From the NCBI GenBank assembly GCA_900539945.1, contig UQDV01000003.1:77801-141800 (forward strand): 64,000 nt of DNA, in the 5' to 3' direction. Positions 32,885 to 40,472 of the stretch are shown here, in pieces. A program made the position numbers and the translations under genes. The notes under the pieces are model-generated. The model had not been told where the DNA came from. It did no database searches and worked only from the letters and a program-made list of their open reading frames with translations. The first letter of the stretch is position 1; the number at the start of each line of letters is the position of its first letter. The DNA is from an uncultured Faecalibacterium sp. GTDB lineage: Bacteria; Bacillota; Clostridia; Oscillospirales; Ruminococcaceae.

Positions 32885-33594
32885 GCGGCTTTACGGATTA
32901 TCACGCGCATTTCGTCTATGGTGTGGACGACGGTGCCCGCACGCGGGAAGAGATGTTTGCCATGCTGGATGCGGCGGCGGCGGATGGGGTCACCCGTCTG
33001 TTTGCCACCTCTCACAGCACGCCGGGCATGGAGCCCTTTCCGCGGGACGTGTATCAGCGGCATCTTGATTTTGCACGGGCTTACTGCGCCGAAAAGGGCT
33101 ACGACCTGATGCTGGAAAGCGGCTCGGAGCTGCTGTATACCCCGGCTGCGGCCTATGCGGCGGCCGAGCACAGCCTGATCACGCTGGGCAGCACCGACTG
33201 GGTGCTGCTGGAGTTCGTGCCCGATGTGGCGGCGGCGGAAGTGGAAACGGCCCTGCGGCAGATCACCGGCAGCGGCTACCGGGTGCTGCTGGCGCACATT
33301 GAGCGCTACCCCCGCCTTGCCCGCAGCGGTGCGCTGCCCCGCCTGAAGGAACAGTACGGCATCCGCTGTCAGGTCAATGCGGCCACGGTGCTGGAGGGCG
33401 GATTCTTTCAGCGCCGGAAGCTGGACCGCTGGCTGAAGGACGGCCTTGTGGACGCGATCTCCTCGGACGCACATAACTGCACTACCCGGGCCACCCGGAT
33501 GCAGGCGGCCTATGAGCGGCTGTGCGGCATGCTGGGACAGCCGGATGCGGATGCGCTGACTGGCAGAAACAATGCCTTGCTGCTAACTCCATAA
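32881..33594 (+). CDS. PHP-type protein-tyrosine phosphatase (CpsB/YwqE-like)
   Basis: This 237-residue Mn-dependent PHP phosphatase should reverse the phosphorylation of the preceding kinase. Metal-binding motifs are FTDYHAHFVYGVDDGA at the N-terminus, TSHSTPG, a Glu in ESGSELLY, LAHIERYP and SSDAHNC near the C-terminus. ATG 32881 overlaps the kinase stop by 4 nt. Glycosyltransferase genes, usually adjacent in capsule loci, are absent here, so the trio works on glycans encoded elsewhere. Confidence 0.92.
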   Translation: MSGFTDYHAHFVYGVDDGARTREEMFAMLDAAAADGVTRLFATSHSTPGMEPFPRDVYQRHLDFARAYCAEKGYDLMLESGSELLYTPAAAYAAAEHSLITLGSTDWVLLEFVPDVAAAEVETALRQITGSGYRVLLAHIERYPRLARSGALPRLKEQYGIRCQVNAATVLEGGFFQRRKLDRWLKDGLVDAISSDAHNCTTRATRMQAAYERLCGMLGQPDADALTGRNNALLLTP

Positions 33595-33606
33595 AACAGT
33601 CAGAAT

Positions 33607-33690
33607 TGCCATTCTCGGGGCGGATTTCTCGTCAAAGTGCCAAAAGCACGACGAGAGTTTCCGACGGGAATGGCTTTTTGGCTTTTTTTT
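33607..33690 (+). terminator. Complex terminator after the phosphatase gene
   Basis: GCCATTCTCG pairs with CGGGAATGGC around a nested CTCGTC/GACGAG hairpin, followed by TTTTTGG and a second run of eight T. Confidence 0.75.
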
Positions 33691-33702
33691 GCCCGAAAGA
33701 AC

Positions 33703-33731
33703 TTGCTTAAAGAACGTCTGCGTGATAAAAT
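33703..33731 (+). promoter_or_regulatory. Promoter of the response-regulator gene
   Basis: TTGCTT (33703-33708), a 17-bp spacer and TAAAAT (33726-33731) lie about 48 bp before the start codon. Confidence 0.55.
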
Positions 33732-33778
33732 CATAAGGAAAAGGGGAATTTGCTTACATATGTCAGGAGGTGATATGG

Positions 33779-34621
33779 ATGAAAATTCTGGTCGTAGACG
33801 ACGGACAGCTTGCGATCAATTCTCTGATCCGTATCTTGTGCAGAGTGGCACCGGATTGCGATTATATCAGTGCGATGACCACAGACGATGCGTTGACCTG
33901 GCTGCGTCAGGGTCCGATGGATGCAGCTTTTTTGAATCTGGAGATGCCGGGGATGAACGGCCTCGCCCTGGCTCGCATGATCCAGAAGATCCAGCCGCGC
34001 TGCAATCTGATCGTGGTGACGGAACATCCGGAGTATGCGCTGGAAGCCCTGCAGATCTTTGTCAGCGGCTTCCTGCTCAAACCGGCTAACGAGGCTGATG
34101 TGCGCAATGTGCTGGAAAATCTGCGGTATCCGGCCGAGGATGTGCCTGCGGGCGTCAAGGTGCAGTGCTTTGGCAACTTTGAAGTGTTCGTGGGCGGGCG
34201 TCCGCTCTCGTTCAAGCGCAGCAAGAGCAAGGAGCTGCTGGCCTATCTGGTGGACCGCAACGGTGCCACCTGCACCAACGGCGAGATGCTGGCCGTGCTC
34301 TGGGAGGACAAGCCCGACACGGCGTCCCTGCACAGCCATCTGCGCAATCTGATCTTTGACCTGAGCCACACGCTGGAGGACGCCGGCGTGCGTGGACTGC
34401 TGGTGCGCGGGCGCAGTACGCTGGCCATCGACACCAGCAAGGTGGAGTGCGATTATTACAACTTCTTGCGGGGAGACCGCTCCACCATCAGCAGCTACCG
34501 CGGTGAATATATGACCCAGTATTCCTGGGCCGAGGTCACCCGCTCGGCACTGCGCCAGCAGGCAGCAGCCAGCCAGAAAGGCGGCCTGCCCAGCTATTAC
34601 GTCCCGCCGACCGGCTTCTGA
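33779..34621 (+). CDS. SARP-type response regulator with degenerate phosphoacceptor
   Basis: The 280-residue protein has a receiver domain (about 1-117) and an OmpR/SARP-like winged-helix domain (about 128-225, KVQCFGNFEVFVGGRPLSFKRSKSKELLAYLVDRNGA), as in two-component SAPR regulators. The acidic pair D7/D8 is present, as are the Thr (VVTEH) and Lys (LLKPAN) positions. The expected phosphoacceptor is N53 (FLNLEMPGMNG; codon AAT at 33935), so aspartyl phosphorylation is unlikely. AGGAGG lies 8 nt before ATG 33779. No sensor kinase is adjacent. Targets may include the upstream glycan genes; that is inference. Confidence 0.85.
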   Translation: MKILVVDDGQLAINSLIRILCRVAPDCDYISAMTTDDALTWLRQGPMDAAFLNLEMPGMNGLALARMIQKIQPRCNLIVVTEHPEYALEALQIFVSGFLLKPANEADVRNVLENLRYPAEDVPAGVKVQCFGNFEVFVGGRPLSFKRSKSKELLAYLVDRNGATCTNGEMLAVLWEDKPDTASLHSHLRNLIFDLSHTLEDAGVRGLLVRGRSTLAIDTSKVECDYYNFLRGDRSTISSYRGEYMTQYSWAEVTRSALRQQAAASQKGGLPSYYVPPTGF

Positions 34622-34645
34622 GCCGACAAACTCACAGCAAAAACA

Positions 34646-34685
34646 AAGCCCCGTGTGTTCCGCATCGTGAACACACGGGGCTTTT
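34646..34685. terminator. Bidirectional terminator
   Basis: AAGCCCCGTGTGTTC pairs with GAACACACGGGGCTT (15 bp, 8-nt loop), with TTTT on the plus side and TTGTTTTT on the minus side. It separates the convergent regulator and apbE genes. Confidence 0.88.
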
Positions 34686-34699
34686 GGTTTTGGGGCAAA

Positions 34700-35788
34700 T
34701 TACTGGCGGGTGTGGCTCTCCCAGCCGCTGGAGGCGACCGCCTGCTGGTCCGGGGTGCACCACATGGCCTCCACGCCGTCCAGCGACTCCACCAGCTTCT
34801 GGCCCTCTTCCAGCGGCATGCAGAACAGGCCGGTGGTCAGGCAGTCGGCCATGCCGGAGTCCGGGCACAGCACAGTCACGCTGTTGAAATAGGCAGCCGG
34901 CCACAGGGTGTCCGGGTCAATCAGGTGGTGATAGCGCTTGCCGTCCACCACAAAGTAGCGCTGGTAGTCGCCGCTGGTCACCAGTGCCATGTCGCTCATG
35001 TTGATGGCGGCCCCGAACAGGGAGTCGGTGGTGTACACCTCCGAAGCGTTCCACGGGTTCTCCACGCCGCCGGTCCACTGGCTGCCGTCGGGCTTCTTGC
35101 CAATGGCACGCAGGTTGCCGCCCACGCTTACCAGTGCGCTGGTCAGGCCCCGGGCCTGCGCGGCCTGGCACACCATTTCCACGGCGTAGCCCTTGCCCAC
35201 GCTGCCCACATCCAGCGACATCTCCGGGTCGGCCAGGTACACGGTCTTGGCCTGCTCGTCGATCACCACATTGTTGATGTCGCAGTGCTGGGCTGCGGCT
35301 TCCAGCTCCTCCTGAGTGGGCAGGGTGTTGTCGGCCTCGTTCTGGTGGCTCTCGGCGGCCTCGCGGTAGTTGTGCCAGATGTTCAGCACGCTGCCCATGG
35401 CCACGTTCAGCTTGCCGTTTGTGGTGTCGTACATCTTCTGAGCCAGCTCCAGCATGGACAGGATGCGGTCGTCCACCTGCACGGGGGCCTTGCCGGCGTT
35501 GTCGTTGATGGTTTTCACATTCACCACGCCGTCGTAGTCGTTGTAGATGTCGTACAGCTGGTTGTAAGAGATCAGGTCAGCGTGCAAGGCTTCCATCTGC
35601 TTGGTGAACTCTTCCTCGCTCTCGCAGTAGGCGATCACCTGGGTGACGGTGTCGAACACATCATAGAAGATGGTGCTGTAGCGGGTCAGCTCCTTCTGGG
35701 GCTTGGCGGCACAGCCGGCCAGCACACTCAGACAGAGCACCGCCGCCAGCAGTCCGGCGGTGAGGCGGTTGAACAGGGTGGTTTTCAT
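34700..35788 (-). CDS. apbE: FAD:protein FMN transferase (ApbE)
   Basis: ApbE attaches FMN covalently to threonines of Na+-NQR/Rnf-type and other redox proteins outside the membrane. The 362-residue product is a predicted lipoprotein (LSVLAGC lipobox at about 19-26). It contains FYDVFDTVTQVIAYCESEEE, the flavin-binding DVGSVGKGYAVEMV, VSVGGNLRAIG, the TSGDYQRYFVVDGKRYHHLIDP motif and a metal-site MADCLTTGLF near the end. It overlaps the upstream DUF3783 gene by 4 nt. Its substrate flavoprotein is not in the window. Confidence 0.94.
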   Translation of the reverse strand: MKTTLFNRLTAGLLAAVLCLSVLAGCAAKPQKELTRYSTIFYDVFDTVTQVIAYCESEEEFTKQMEALHADLISYNQLYDIYNDYDGVVNVKTINDNAGKAPVQVDDRILSMLELAQKMYDTTNGKLNVAMGSVLNIWHNYREAAESHQNEADNTLPTQEELEAAAQHCDINNVVIDEQAKTVYLADPEMSLDVGSVGKGYAVEMVCQAAQARGLTSALVSVGGNLRAIGKKPDGSQWTGGVENPWNASEVYTTDSLFGAAINMSDMALVTSGDYQRYFVVDGKRYHHLIDPDTLWPAAYFNSVTVLCPDSGMADCLTTGLFCMPLEEGQKLVESLDGVEAMWCTPDQQAVASSGWESHTRQ

Positions 35789-36207
35789 CGGGTCTGGTTC
35801 TCCTTTGCTGCGGTAAAGGCGGTGTGCTCTTCCTGCAGGTGGGCCAGCAGGTCGCCGAACACCCAGTTGCGGTTGGCGGGGGTCACCACGGCCTTGAGGG
35901 GGATGTTTACCTGCGCCTGCTTCATCAGGTCCAGCAGGGTGTCCACGTCCTTGTCCTTGAAGTTGGCCAGCACCAGAGCGGACGGGTAAGCCCCCGGCTC
36001 CAGCACCAGCGTGCGGGCGGATCTGGTCTCCACTTCACCCAGCAGCTGCGCCACGGTCTTGCCGGCGTCGGCAGGGGACACGGGCAGGACCTTCATGCCA
36101 AAGGCAGGGGCCATGCCGTCCAGCTTGCCGCGGTCGCCGGCGGAAAGGTTCCAGCCCAGCGCCAGCGGCACCCCGGCATTCTGGTTGCGTGCAATATGTG
36201 CTTTCAT
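35785..36207 (-). CDS. DUF3783 domain protein
   Basis: The 140-residue protein ends in a DUF3783-like domain (about 85-135): ALVLANFKDKDVDTLLDLMKQAQVNIPLKAVVTPANRNWVFGDLLAHLQEEH. The N-terminal half (LPVSPADAGKTVAQLLGE) is unassigned. There is no membrane segment or cysteine pair, so it is probably cytoplasmic. It is coupled to apbE by an ATGA overlap, which hints at a redox- or flavin-related role, but no function can be read from it. Confidence 0.7.
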   Translation of the reverse strand: MKAHIARNQNAGVPLALGWNLSAGDRGKLDGMAPAFGMKVLPVSPADAGKTVAQLLGEVETRSARTLVLEPGAYPSALVLANFKDKDVDTLLDLMKQAQVNIPLKAVVTPANRNWVFGDLLAHLQEEHTAFTAAKENQTR

Positions 36208-36339
36208 TGAAAATACCTCGTTTCAGAAGTAAACTGCAAAATACACTATAGTATAACACAAAAACGCGGAAAAGAAAATGAGGAACTGGCACGCAAAAAA
36301 GGCAGCGACCGCAGCCACTGCCTTTTGGAACGCGCAGGC

Positions 36340-37353
36340 TCAGTTCATCTTCTTGCCGAAGAACTCCACCTCTTTGCCAATGAACTGCATCAGTTCATCG
36401 AACTGGTCGGGGGTCAGGCTCTGTGCGCCGTCGCACTTGGCCTTGGCGGGGTTGTTGTGCACCTCGATCATCAGGCCGTCGGCCCCGGCGGCAACGGCAG
36501 CCTTGGCCAGCTCCGGCACCATCCAGGCGTGGCCGCAGGCATGGCTGGGGTCCACCACCACGGGCAGGTGGGTCATCTTGTGCAGCATCACCACACCGGC
36601 CAGATCAAGGGTGTTGCGCATGCTGGTCTCAAAGGTGCGGATGCCGCGCTCGCAGAGGATGACATTCTCGTTGCCCTCGGCCATGATGTACTCGGCGCTC
36701 ATCACGAACTCTTCCAGCGTATTGGCCAGGCCGCGCTTGAGCAGCACCGGCTTGTTCTGGCGGCCCACGGCCTTGAGCAGCTCAAAGTTCTGCATGTTGC
36801 GGGCACCCACCTGAATCAGGTCCACGTTCTCGAACAGGGGCAGGTGCTCGGTGTTCATGATCTCGGTGACGATGGGGGCACCGGTGGCGCGGCGGGCCAG
36901 CTTGAGCAGGTCCAGACCCTCGCTGCGCATGCCCTGGAAGGAGTAGGGGGAGGTGCGGGGCTTGAATGCACCGCCGCGCAGCAGAGAAGCACCGGCGGCC
37001 TTCACGCGCTGGGCGCAGTAGGTGATCTGCTCTTCACTTTCAATGCTGCAGGGGCCGGCGATGACCGCAAAGTTGCCGCCGCCGATCTTCACGCCGTCCA
37101 CGTCGATAATGCTGTCATCCGGGTGGAACTTGCGGTTGGCCTTTTTATAAGGTTCGGACACGCGGCGGCAGGTCTCCACCACGGGGTTGGCCAGCACCCA
37201 GCTTTCGGCAATGGCCTTGGTGTCGCCGATGAGGCCCAGAATATGGGTATCGCTGCCCTTGGAGTCGTTGATCTGCAGGCCCATGCCCTCCAGCTCGTGG
37301 CAGAACTCGTGAACCTGTACGTCGGGGGCATCCTGTTTCAGTACGATGATCAT
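36340..37353 (-). CDS. aroF: 3-deoxy-7-phosphoheptulonate synthase, type I-beta
   Basis: DAHP synthase condenses PEP and erythrose 4-phosphate, the first shikimate step. The 337-residue enzyme has an N-terminal ferredoxin-like regulatory domain (about 1-75, MIIVLKQDAPDVQVHEFCHELEGMGL). This resembles Thermotoga-type enzymes inhibited by Phe/Tyr. The barrel carries AVIAGPCSIES, GGAFKPRTSPYSFQG, GARNMQNFELL and PVVVDPSHACGH. AAAGGAG precedes ATG 37353; the frame upstream is untranslated leader. It is monocistronic in view. Confidence 0.93.
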   Translation of the reverse strand: MIIVLKQDAPDVQVHEFCHELEGMGLQINDSKGSDTHILGLIGDTKAIAESWVLANPVVETCRRVSEPYKKANRKFHPDDSIIDVDGVKIGGGNFAVIAGPCSIESEEQITYCAQRVKAAGASLLRGGAFKPRTSPYSFQGMRSEGLDLLKLARRATGAPIVTEIMNTEHLPLFENVDLIQVGARNMQNFELLKAVGRQNKPVLLKRGLANTLEEFVMSAEYIMAEGNENVILCERGIRTFETSMRNTLDLAGVVMLHKMTHLPVVVDPSHACGHAWMVPELAKAAVAAGADGLMIEVHNNPAKAKCDGAQSLTPDQFDELMQFIGKEVEFFGKKMN

Positions 37354-37443
37354 ACGGCAAATCTCCTTTATCGGTACGGCAGGGAGGGGCCTCCGCTGCG
37401 TGGACTGCAATACGGGACTTCAGTTTCCTGAAGTGATGATGCC

Positions 37444-37472
37444 ATGATATCACTGCTGCTGCCGGAAGTCAA
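37444..37472 (-). promoter_or_regulatory. Promoter of aroF
   Basis: On the minus strand TTGACT (37472-37467), a 17-bp spacer and TATCAT (37449-37444) lie about 90 bp ahead of the start. Confidence 0.65.
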
Positions 37473-37540
37473 GGGCGGCTTTTCATTTTTTCAAAAAAGT
37501 GGTAGAATGAAAGAAAGTGATAGATAGAGAGGGAAGTAAT

Positions 37541-38023
37541 ATGGGAAAAGAAGCAAAAACCAATGCCATGCGCATTCTGGAACGTGAAAAGGTGCCCTAT
37601 ACGGCCCACGAGTACGCCCACGAAGAGGGCGTGGCCGTGGCCGGTGTGGATGTGGCCGGCAGCATGGGCGAGGACCCGGCCTGCGTATACAAGACGCTGG
37701 TGACCCAGGGCAGCAGCAAAAACTACTTTGTGTTTGTCATCCCGGTGGCGGCCGAGCTGGATCTGAAAGCCGCCGCCCGCAGCGTGGGCGAAAAGAGCGT
37801 GGCCATGATCCATGTAGCCGACATCAACAAGGTCACCGGCTATGTGCGCGGCGGCTGCAGCCCCGTGGGCATGAAGAAACAGTACAAGACCGTGTTCGAC
37901 GAGAGCGTCCTCGCACAGGAAAAAGTGTATGTTTCCGGCGGGCGCATCGGCACCCAGGTGTGCTGTGCTCCGGCAGACCTTATCCGTGCCGCCCGGGCCA
38001 CCACGGCAAAGATCATTTTCTGA
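37541..38023 (+). CDS. ybaK: Cys-tRNA(Pro)/Cys-tRNA(Cys) deacylase YbaK/EbsC
   Basis: The 160-residue trans-editing enzyme hydrolyses mischarged Cys-tRNA(Pro). It shows the YbaK family pattern: TNAMRILEREKVPYTAHEY, GVDVAGSMGEDPACVYKTLVTQ, the VIPVAAELDLKAAARSVGEKSVAM block with its central Lys, and KVTGYVRGGCSPVGMKKQYKTVFDE. GAGGGAAG lies before ATG 37541; a GTG at 37517 adds eight unconserved residues. It is divergent from aroF. Confidence 0.92.
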   Translation: MGKEAKTNAMRILEREKVPYTAHEYAHEEGVAVAGVDVAGSMGEDPACVYKTLVTQGSSKNYFVFVIPVAAELDLKAAARSVGEKSVAMIHVADINKVTGYVRGGCSPVGMKKQYKTVFDESVLAQEKVYVSGGRIGTQVCCAPADLIRAARATTAKIIF

Positions 38024-38192
38024 ACCGGGCGGAAAAGTACGTCTTTTGGGACAAAGACGGTTGGAAGATTTTACGGAAAATATACTCAAACCATAAGTCA
38101 TACTTAAAAAGAAAAACGATGGCGAAACTGCACAAAACTTTTGAAAGTTTTTTGGCGCATGGAAACACAAGGGAGAATTTGCCGCAACACCC

Positions 38193-38221
38193 TTTGCAAA
38201 GCCATTATTTTGCCGTAAACT
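38193..38221 (+). promoter_or_regulatory. Possible promoter of the 6S-like RNA/purine operon
   Basis: TTGCAA (38194-38199), a 16-bp spacer and TAAACT (38216-38221) match the consensus only moderately. The stretch 38024-38190 shows no gene; it is AT-rich. Confidence 0.35.
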
Positions 38222-38227
38222 GTATGT

Positions 38228-38445
38228 AGCACAGGGACGGTCACCCCATAGAATGGGCCCCGCACCCTGCAGAAATGCCAGCACAGAAACTGCGGAGGAA
38301 GAGATCCATGAAAAAGACGCTGCCGGGTCGCATGGAACGAAACAATATTCGTGCATGTCAGGGGCATCGTGCAGCTTCGTGCAAGGCATGGGAACAGAAT
38401 ACGCAAAAATAAAGGCTGTGGTGCAGGTGTACCACTGCCTTTTTT
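38228..38445 (+). ncRNA. Candidate 6S-like RNA upstream of purE
   Basis: About 190 nt can fold into one rod. CCCAT (38245-38249) pairs with ATGGG (38388-38392), GCC with GGC, GCAC with GTGC (38379-38382), CTGCA (38267-38271) with TGCAG (38370-38374) and ATGCC with GGCAT (38363-38367). A large unpaired bubble (about 38280-38329) and an apical hairpin (38330-38358) complete it. This layout and the position before purE resemble 6S RNA, the RNA polymerase-binding RNA. An intrinsic terminator closes it. A purine-responsive leader is an alternative; I see no purine or ZTP aptamer consensus. Confidence 0.4.
38411..38445 (+). terminator. Terminator between leader RNA and purE
   Basis: AAAGGC-T-GTGGT pairs with ACCAC-T-GCCTTT around an 8-nt loop and runs into TTTTTT. 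It lies 34 bp before purE, so expression of the operon needs readthrough or antitermination. Confidence 0.85.
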
Positions 38446-38478
38446 GTTTGTCAGAAGTGGAAAGAGAGGGTTTGGATT

Positions 38479-38979
38479 ATGGTTCGTAAAGTTGCTGTGA
38501 TCATGGGTTCCGACAGCGATTGGCCGGTGGTCAAGGGGGCCTGTGCCCAGCTCAAAGCGCTGGATATCCCCTTTGAAGCACACATCCTGTCGGCACACCG
38601 CACGCCCGCCGAGGCGGCTGCGTTTGCCAAGAGCGCAAAGGCCAACGGCTTTGGCGTCATCCTGTGCGCGGCCGGCATGGCAGCCCATCTGGCCGGTGCA
38701 TTTGCCGCCAACACTACGCTGCCGGTGATCGGCATCCCCATGAAGGGCGGTGCCATGGACGGTCTGGATGCCCTGCTGGCCACCGTTCAGATGCCCAGCG
38801 GCATCCCGGTGGCCACCGTGGCCCTGAACGGCGCCAAGAACGCCGCCTGGCTGGCCGCCGAGATCCTGGCACTGGGCGATGAGGCTCTGGCAGCAAAGCT
38901 GGAAGCCGAGCGCACCGCCATGGCGGCACAGATCGCGGCCAAGGAGGAAAAACTGCAGGCGGAGATCGCCGAACTGTAA
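38479..38979 (+). CDS. purE: 5-(carboxyamino)imidazole ribonucleotide mutase
   Basis: PurE makes CAIR in purine synthesis. The 166-residue protein has the hallmark MGSDSDWPVVKGACAQL, the SAHRTPAEAAAFAKSA loop and the ICAAGMAAHLAGAFAANTTLPVIGIPM block. The length fits a class I octameric PurE. PurK, which supplies N5-CAIR, is not in the cluster. A GAGAGG-type site lies before ATG 38479. It opens a nine-gene plus-strand operon with short gaps. Confidence 0.95.
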   Translation: MVRKVAVIMGSDSDWPVVKGACAQLKALDIPFEAHILSAHRTPAEAAAFAKSAKANGFGVILCAAGMAAHLAGAFAANTTLPVIGIPMKGGAMDGLDALLATVQMPSGIPVATVALNGAKNAAWLAAEILALGDEALAAKLEAERTAMAAQIAAKEEKLQAEIAEL

Positions 38980-38989
38980 AGGAGAACCA

Positions 38990-40468
38990 ATGTCTGATTT
39001 TGCATATCCGCTGCACGAAGAATGCGGCGTTTTTGGCCTCTACGACCGGGCCGGCACCGAGGATGTGGCCGCTGCCGCCTACTCGGCGCTGTATGCCCTG
39101 CAGCACCGCGGGCAGGAGAGCTGCGGCATCGCCGTGAACGACGACGGCGTCATCCAGGGCCACCGGGATCTGGGCCTTGTGAACGAGGTGTTCACCCCGG
39201 CGGTGCTGGGCAGCCTGGCCAACCCCAACGCCCATATGGCCACCGGCCATGTGCGCTACGCCACTTCCGGCAGCCGCATCCGGGCCAATGCTCAGCCCAT
39301 GATCGTGCGGCACGGCCGCGGCACCATGGCCCTGTGCCACAACGGCAACCTGACCAATGCCATTGAGCTGCGACGTCAGCTGGAAAACGAGGGAGCCATC
39401 TTCCATGGCTCCTCGGACACCGAGGTCATCTGCTACCTCATCACCCGCAACCGCCTGCGCATGGGCAGCATCGAGACGGCCATCAGCAAGACCATGGACG
39501 TGCTGGAAGGCGCGTACAGCCTGGTGATCATGTCCGCCACCAAGCTCATCGCGGTGCGCGACCCCCGCGGCTACCGCCCCCTGTGCATCGGCACGCTGCC
39601 CGGCGGCGGCTACGTCTTTGCCAGCGAGAGCTGTGCCCTGGACGCTGTGGGTGCCACCCTGCTGCGGGACGTGAAGCCCGGCGAGATCGTGGTGGCCGAC
39701 GCCAAGACCGGTGAGCTGCGCAGCATCACCGACCATGTGGGCCGCCCGGACACCCAGATGTGCGTGTTCGAGTTCATCTACTTTGCCCGCCCGGACAGCA
39801 TCATCGAGGGCAGCTCGGTGCACGAGGCCCGCAAGCAGGCCGGCCGGTTCCTGGCACAGGAACACCCGGTGGAAGCCGATGTGGTCATCGGCGTGCCGGA
39901 CTCCGGCCTGGACGCCGCCCTGGGCTACTCCCAGGAGAGCGGCATCCCCTACGGCATCGGCTTCATCAAGAACAAGTACATCGGCCGCACCTTCATTCAG
40001 GGCAGCCAGAAGCAACGTGAGAACAGCGTGCGCATCAAGCTGAACGCGATCTCCAGCACGGTCAAGGGCAAGCGCGTGGTGCTGGTGGATGACTCCATCG
40101 TGCGCGGTACCACCTCTGCCCGCATCATCAAGCTGCTGCGGGACGCCGGTGCCGCCGAGGTACACTTCATGGTGTCGGCACCGCCGTTCAAATATCCCTG
40201 CTACTTCGGTACCGACATCCCCGACCAGAAACTGCTGGTGGCCACCGGACGCACGGTGGACCAGATCAATGAGATCATCGGGGCCGACACCCTGGGCTAC
40301 CTGTCCACCGAACATGTGGTGCAGCTGGCCAAAAACGCAAACTGTGGGTTCTGCACCGCCTGCTTCACCGGCGAATATGCCGTGAAGCCGGACGAGGTGC
40401 TTTCCACCGATATCCACGAACGCCACCTGAACGACCGCCCCAAGGACGAGAAAAAGTTAGGAGAGTAA
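38990..40468 (+). CDS. purF: Amidophosphoribosyltransferase
   Basis: PurF makes phosphoribosylamine from PRPP and glutamine, the committed purine step. The 492-residue product starts MSDFAYPLHEECGVF; Cys12 is the glutaminase nucleophile, so an 11-residue propeptide must be removed, as in the Bacillus enzyme. The PRPP loop is VVLVDDSIVRGTTS. Cysteines in KYPCYFG and NCGFCTACF suit the oxygen-sensitive [4Fe-4S] cluster of this subgroup. AAAGGAG lies before ATG 38990. It is 10 bp from purE. Confidence 0.96.
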   Translation: MSDFAYPLHEECGVFGLYDRAGTEDVAAAAYSALYALQHRGQESCGIAVNDDGVIQGHRDLGLVNEVFTPAVLGSLANPNAHMATGHVRYATSGSRIRANAQPMIVRHGRGTMALCHNGNLTNAIELRRQLENEGAIFHGSSDTEVICYLITRNRLRMGSIETAISKTMDVLEGAYSLVIMSATKLIAVRDPRGYRPLCIGTLPGGGYVFASESCALDAVGATLLRDVKPGEIVVADAKTGELRSITDHVGRPDTQMCVFEFIYFARPDSIIEGSSVHEARKQAGRFLAQEHPVEADVVIGVPDSGLDAALGYSQESGIPYGIGFIKNKYIGRTFIQGSQKQRENSVRIKLNAISSTVKGKRVVLVDDSIVRGTTSARIIKLLRDAGAAEVHFMVSAPPFKYPCYFGTDIPDQKLLVATGRTVDQINEIIGADTLGYLSTEHVVQLAKNANCGFCTACFTGEYAVKPDEVLSTDIHERHLNDRPKDEKKLGE

Positions 40469-40472
40469 CACC

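Noticed and set aside
38228..38445. Purine (guanine/adenine) or ZTP riboswitch before purE
   Set aside because: I could not find the purine aptamer loops or the CCGCCTGGGCA-like ZTP core. The fold is a single rod instead.
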